Source of the DNA: a virus
IMG/VR virus record: IMGVR_UViG_3300035099_000678
Location: 1 to 24,262 of that record
Length of the DNA stretch: 24,262 nt
Reading direction: 5' to 3' (one strand)
Of the stretch, positions 22,616 to 24,262 are shown in pieces. Position 1 is the stretch's first letter, and each line of letters starts with the position of its first letter. The notes under the pieces are model-generated. The model searched no databases, was not told where the DNA came from, and saw only the letters and a program-made list of their open reading frames with translations. The position numbers were made by a program, and so were the translations under genes.

Positions 22616-23629
22616 TTGCCGAAGCTGCAATTCAGGAGATGGCTCGGAAGTTTCCTGCCGGCAACGGAGCCCATGGCTTGCTCCCACAAGGTTACGTCTC
22701 CCGCCGCGGCTTCCGTATACGAATGGCTTGGCTTCCATGCTCCTTCTTCGACCTACGAGGTGCAGTCGAGCCAGAAGCTTTCGCAAGCCGAGGACATCTG
22801 GACGGGAAAGATCCGTACCTTCGATGCCGAGACCGAACACTATGGGGCGCTCGCGCCGGCAAACGACTTTCCGGCGCCGCTGCTCTGCGAGGATGTCGTC
22901 ATCGACCTCGGCTTCTGGATGCAGTTCACGTTGGTCGGCTGGACCAACAAGGCGAACTGCGACATGCCGCCGCTCGCGCAGCTTCAGGTTTACGAGGCAG
23001 TCAACATCGGCAACGGATGCGTCACGCCACCCGGCGGATACGTGCTGATGAACATGTCGAGCGGCGAGCTCATTCACTACTTCGGGCGGAACAACAGCCA
23101 GTACGGCGGCACATTCACGGGCATCGTCCGCGGCTGGCTCGGCACCATTCCGTCGGTGTGGGAGGGGCACGACAGGGGCGCGCAGGATCCCGGCCCGCCG
23201 CCCATCCCGCCCGATACAGTGCACGATCCGATCGGCATCTACTGGCCGCCGAAGACCGCGCTTCTCGGCTTCATGGCGACGAGTTCCGCGCATGCGAGCG
23301 TGATCGCGCGGCCGATCCCGTATGCCCCACCGGGATCGCACTGCGGGATCTTCATGCCGATCATCATGCGGTACCTGGCCGACCGTTGGATCACGAAGAC
23401 GGTGACCAAAACCGTTACAAAGCTAATTTCGAAGACGCGAGGCACGCCGCCAGTCGCCGTGCCAGATCCAAGCATCCTCCCTCGTCCGGAGGAGACTCGT
23501 AAAGTAACGCCTGGCGGCGGTGTCGGATTCGGGTCGCCGATCGATTCGACAGCGGACGAGGGCGAGACGCAGCGCGATTACGGCGAGCAGCCGGACCGCA
23601 ACGGCCCCGGCGGATACCTGATGCTGTAA
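22616..23629 (+). CDS. Unassigned tip-region protein
   Basis: A 337-residue ORF that I do not recognise. The TTG at 22616 gives MPKLQFRRWLGSFLPATEP; an in-frame ATG at 22673 (MACSHKVTSPAAAS) would give 318 residues and is about equally plausible, because neither has a strong ribosome binding site. The N-terminal 230 residues look beta-rich. A Pro-rich linker (GPPPIPPD) lies near the middle. A short basic amphipathic repeat, ITKTVTKTVTKLISK, precedes a Pro/Gly-rich, probably disordered C-terminal tail that ends in GGYLML. Placement between the paralogue cluster and the lysis genes suggests a virion tip component. Confidence 0.6.
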   Translation: MPKLQFRRWLGSFLPATEPMACSHKVTSPAAASVYEWLGFHAPSSTYEVQSSQKLSQAEDIWTGKIRTFDAETEHYGALAPANDFPAPLLCEDVVIDLGFWMQFTLVGWTNKANCDMPPLAQLQVYEAVNIGNGCVTPPGGYVLMNMSSGELIHYFGRNNSQYGGTFTGIVRGWLGTIPSVWEGHDRGAQDPGPPPIPPDTVHDPIGIYWPPKTALLGFMATSSAHASVIARPIPYAPPGSHCGIFMPIIMRYLADRWITKTVTKTVTKLISKTRGTPPVAVPDPSILPRPEETRKVTPGGGVGFGSPIDSTADEGETQRDYGEQPDRNGPGGYLML

Positions 23630-23667
23630 TCCTCTAACCCAGTTCTGAGTTCGAAAGTAGGTGCGAA

Positions 23668-23985
23668 ATGACTCCACCCCGCATCGAATGGAAGATCAAT
23701 GTCGGTCATCTGATTACGCTCCTCGTTCTCCTGGCGGGTTTCGTCGCGGGCTACGCGAAGCTCGAGGCCCGCCAGGCCGCGATCGAAGTGCGCTTCAACG
23801 AGCACGAGGCGTATGACGACAAGCGTTTCGACTCGTTCGCGACGAAGGAAACGCGCGCGGCGCGGGATCAGGAAGTCAACGCGAAATTCGACCTGATCAT
23901 GCGCCAGCTGGACGAGGCCAACAAACGGCTCGCGCGGATCGAGCAGCTCCACATGGGAGCCGGGAGAGTGACAAATGAACGATGA
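23668..23985 (+). CDS. Small membrane protein with coiled coil, lysis region
   Basis: A 105-residue protein with an AGTAGGTG ribosome binding site. After ten N-terminal residues, a membrane segment (about 12-29, GHLITLLVLLAGFVAGYA) is followed by a charged helix to about residue 95 with heptad character. Such an N-anchored coiled coil next to an endolysin gene could be an inner-membrane spanin or a holin/antiholin-associated protein. No family is recognised with certainty. Its stop lies inside the next gene, an 11-base overlap, which suggests coupled expression with the lysozyme. Confidence 0.65.
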   Translation: MTPPRIEWKINVGHLITLLVLLAGFVAGYAKLEARQAAIEVRFNEHEAYDDKRFDSFATKETRAARDQEVNAKFDLIMRQLDEANKRLARIEQLHMGAGRVTNER

Positions 23986-24262
23986 GGAACTGCGCCAGCT
24001 GCGGCACATCCGCGAGACCTACGGCGATCTGATCTCCGCGGCAGCCGCGCGCCACGGGCACCGGCCCGAGGTCGTGGCGGGAATCATGATGCGCGAGAGC
24101 GGAGGCGGGCTCTCCGCATGGCTCGACAAGCCAGGTCCCGAGGGCCGAGGCGACGCCGGCCACGGCCACGGCCTGATGCAGATCGACGACCGGTCCTTCT
24201 CGGACTACTGCGGCGGCGAGCACTGGAAGGAACCGGCCAACAACATCGACTTTGGGTGCTGC
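23975..24262 (+). CDS. Goose-type lysozyme-like endolysin, 5' part
   Basis: The first 96 residues of a muralytic enzyme; the gene runs off the window. The helix VVAGIMMRESGGG contains the likely catalytic Glu (E41), followed by GHGHGLMQIDDRSF, the classic lysozyme-G/SLT-like motif, and by WKEPANNIDFG, where such enzymes continue into the second lobe. There is no signal peptide, so release would need a holin or other membrane partner, for which the upstream membrane protein is a candidate. The ATG at 23975 overlaps that gene. It would cleave the glycan strands of peptidoglycan at the end of the lytic cycle, or act in the tail tip during entry. Confidence 0.85.
   Translation, partial: MNDEELRQLRHIRETYGDLISAAAARHGHRPEVVAGIMMRESGGGLSAWLDKPGPEGRGDAGHGHGLMQIDDRSFSDYCGGEHWKEPANNIDFGCC

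Overview
The window is the structural module of a tailed, long non-contractile-tailed phage or prophage (siphovirus type, HK97-like head), about 24 kb, with every supported gene on the + strand. The order is: terminase small and large subunits, a mini membrane protein, portal, prohead protease, major capsid protein, a small head protein, neck and connector proteins, tail tube, a cargo insert, tail assembly chaperones G and GT, an HK97-gp10-like protein, a 1392-residue tape measure, a large tail hub/tip protein, four tandem paralogues, an unknown tip-region protein, a membrane/coiled-coil protein, and the start of a goose-type lysozyme that runs off the end. There is no sheath, baseplate wedge, integrase, repressor, tRNA or CRISPR array. 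The virion genes are GC-rich, tightly packed and mostly joined by ATGA or TGATG overlaps, so most of the module is probably translated from long polycistronic messages.

The tail block is split between the tail tube gene (ends 8044) and tail chaperone gene (starts 10958) by about 2.9 kb of visibly AT-richer DNA. By hand count, positions 8461-8520 contain 27/60 G+C, against 37/60 at 13561-13620 in the tape measure. This insert carries three genes with no obvious virion role: a membrane-anchored thioredoxin-like protein with a CHFC motif, a secreted eight-cysteine mini-protein with defensin-like cysteine spacing, and a secreted von Willebrand A protein of the type expanded in Acidobacteria. It has a plausible promoter of its own. 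It is bracketed by a 16-bp direct repeat (15/16 identical) over the tail-tube stop codon, and the right-hand copy can be read as the C-terminus of a second tail-tube protein. This looks like a moron (lysogenic cargo) acquired by recombination. Together with the VWFA protein it suggests an acidobacterial host or donor; that is inference.

Other notable features: a textbook A AAA AAC slippery heptamer that joins G to a 72-residue -1-frame extension; a small Cys/His-rich ORF behind it that is interrupted by an amber codon; an A-B-A-B tandem duplication of tip-region genes; a perfect 24-bp palindrome between the tape measure and hub genes; and a hub protein that appears to end in a fibre-type domain. 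The most promising candidate for an undescribed system is the cargo pair of thioredoxin-like protein plus cysteine-rich secreted peptide, with the VWFA protein downstream.
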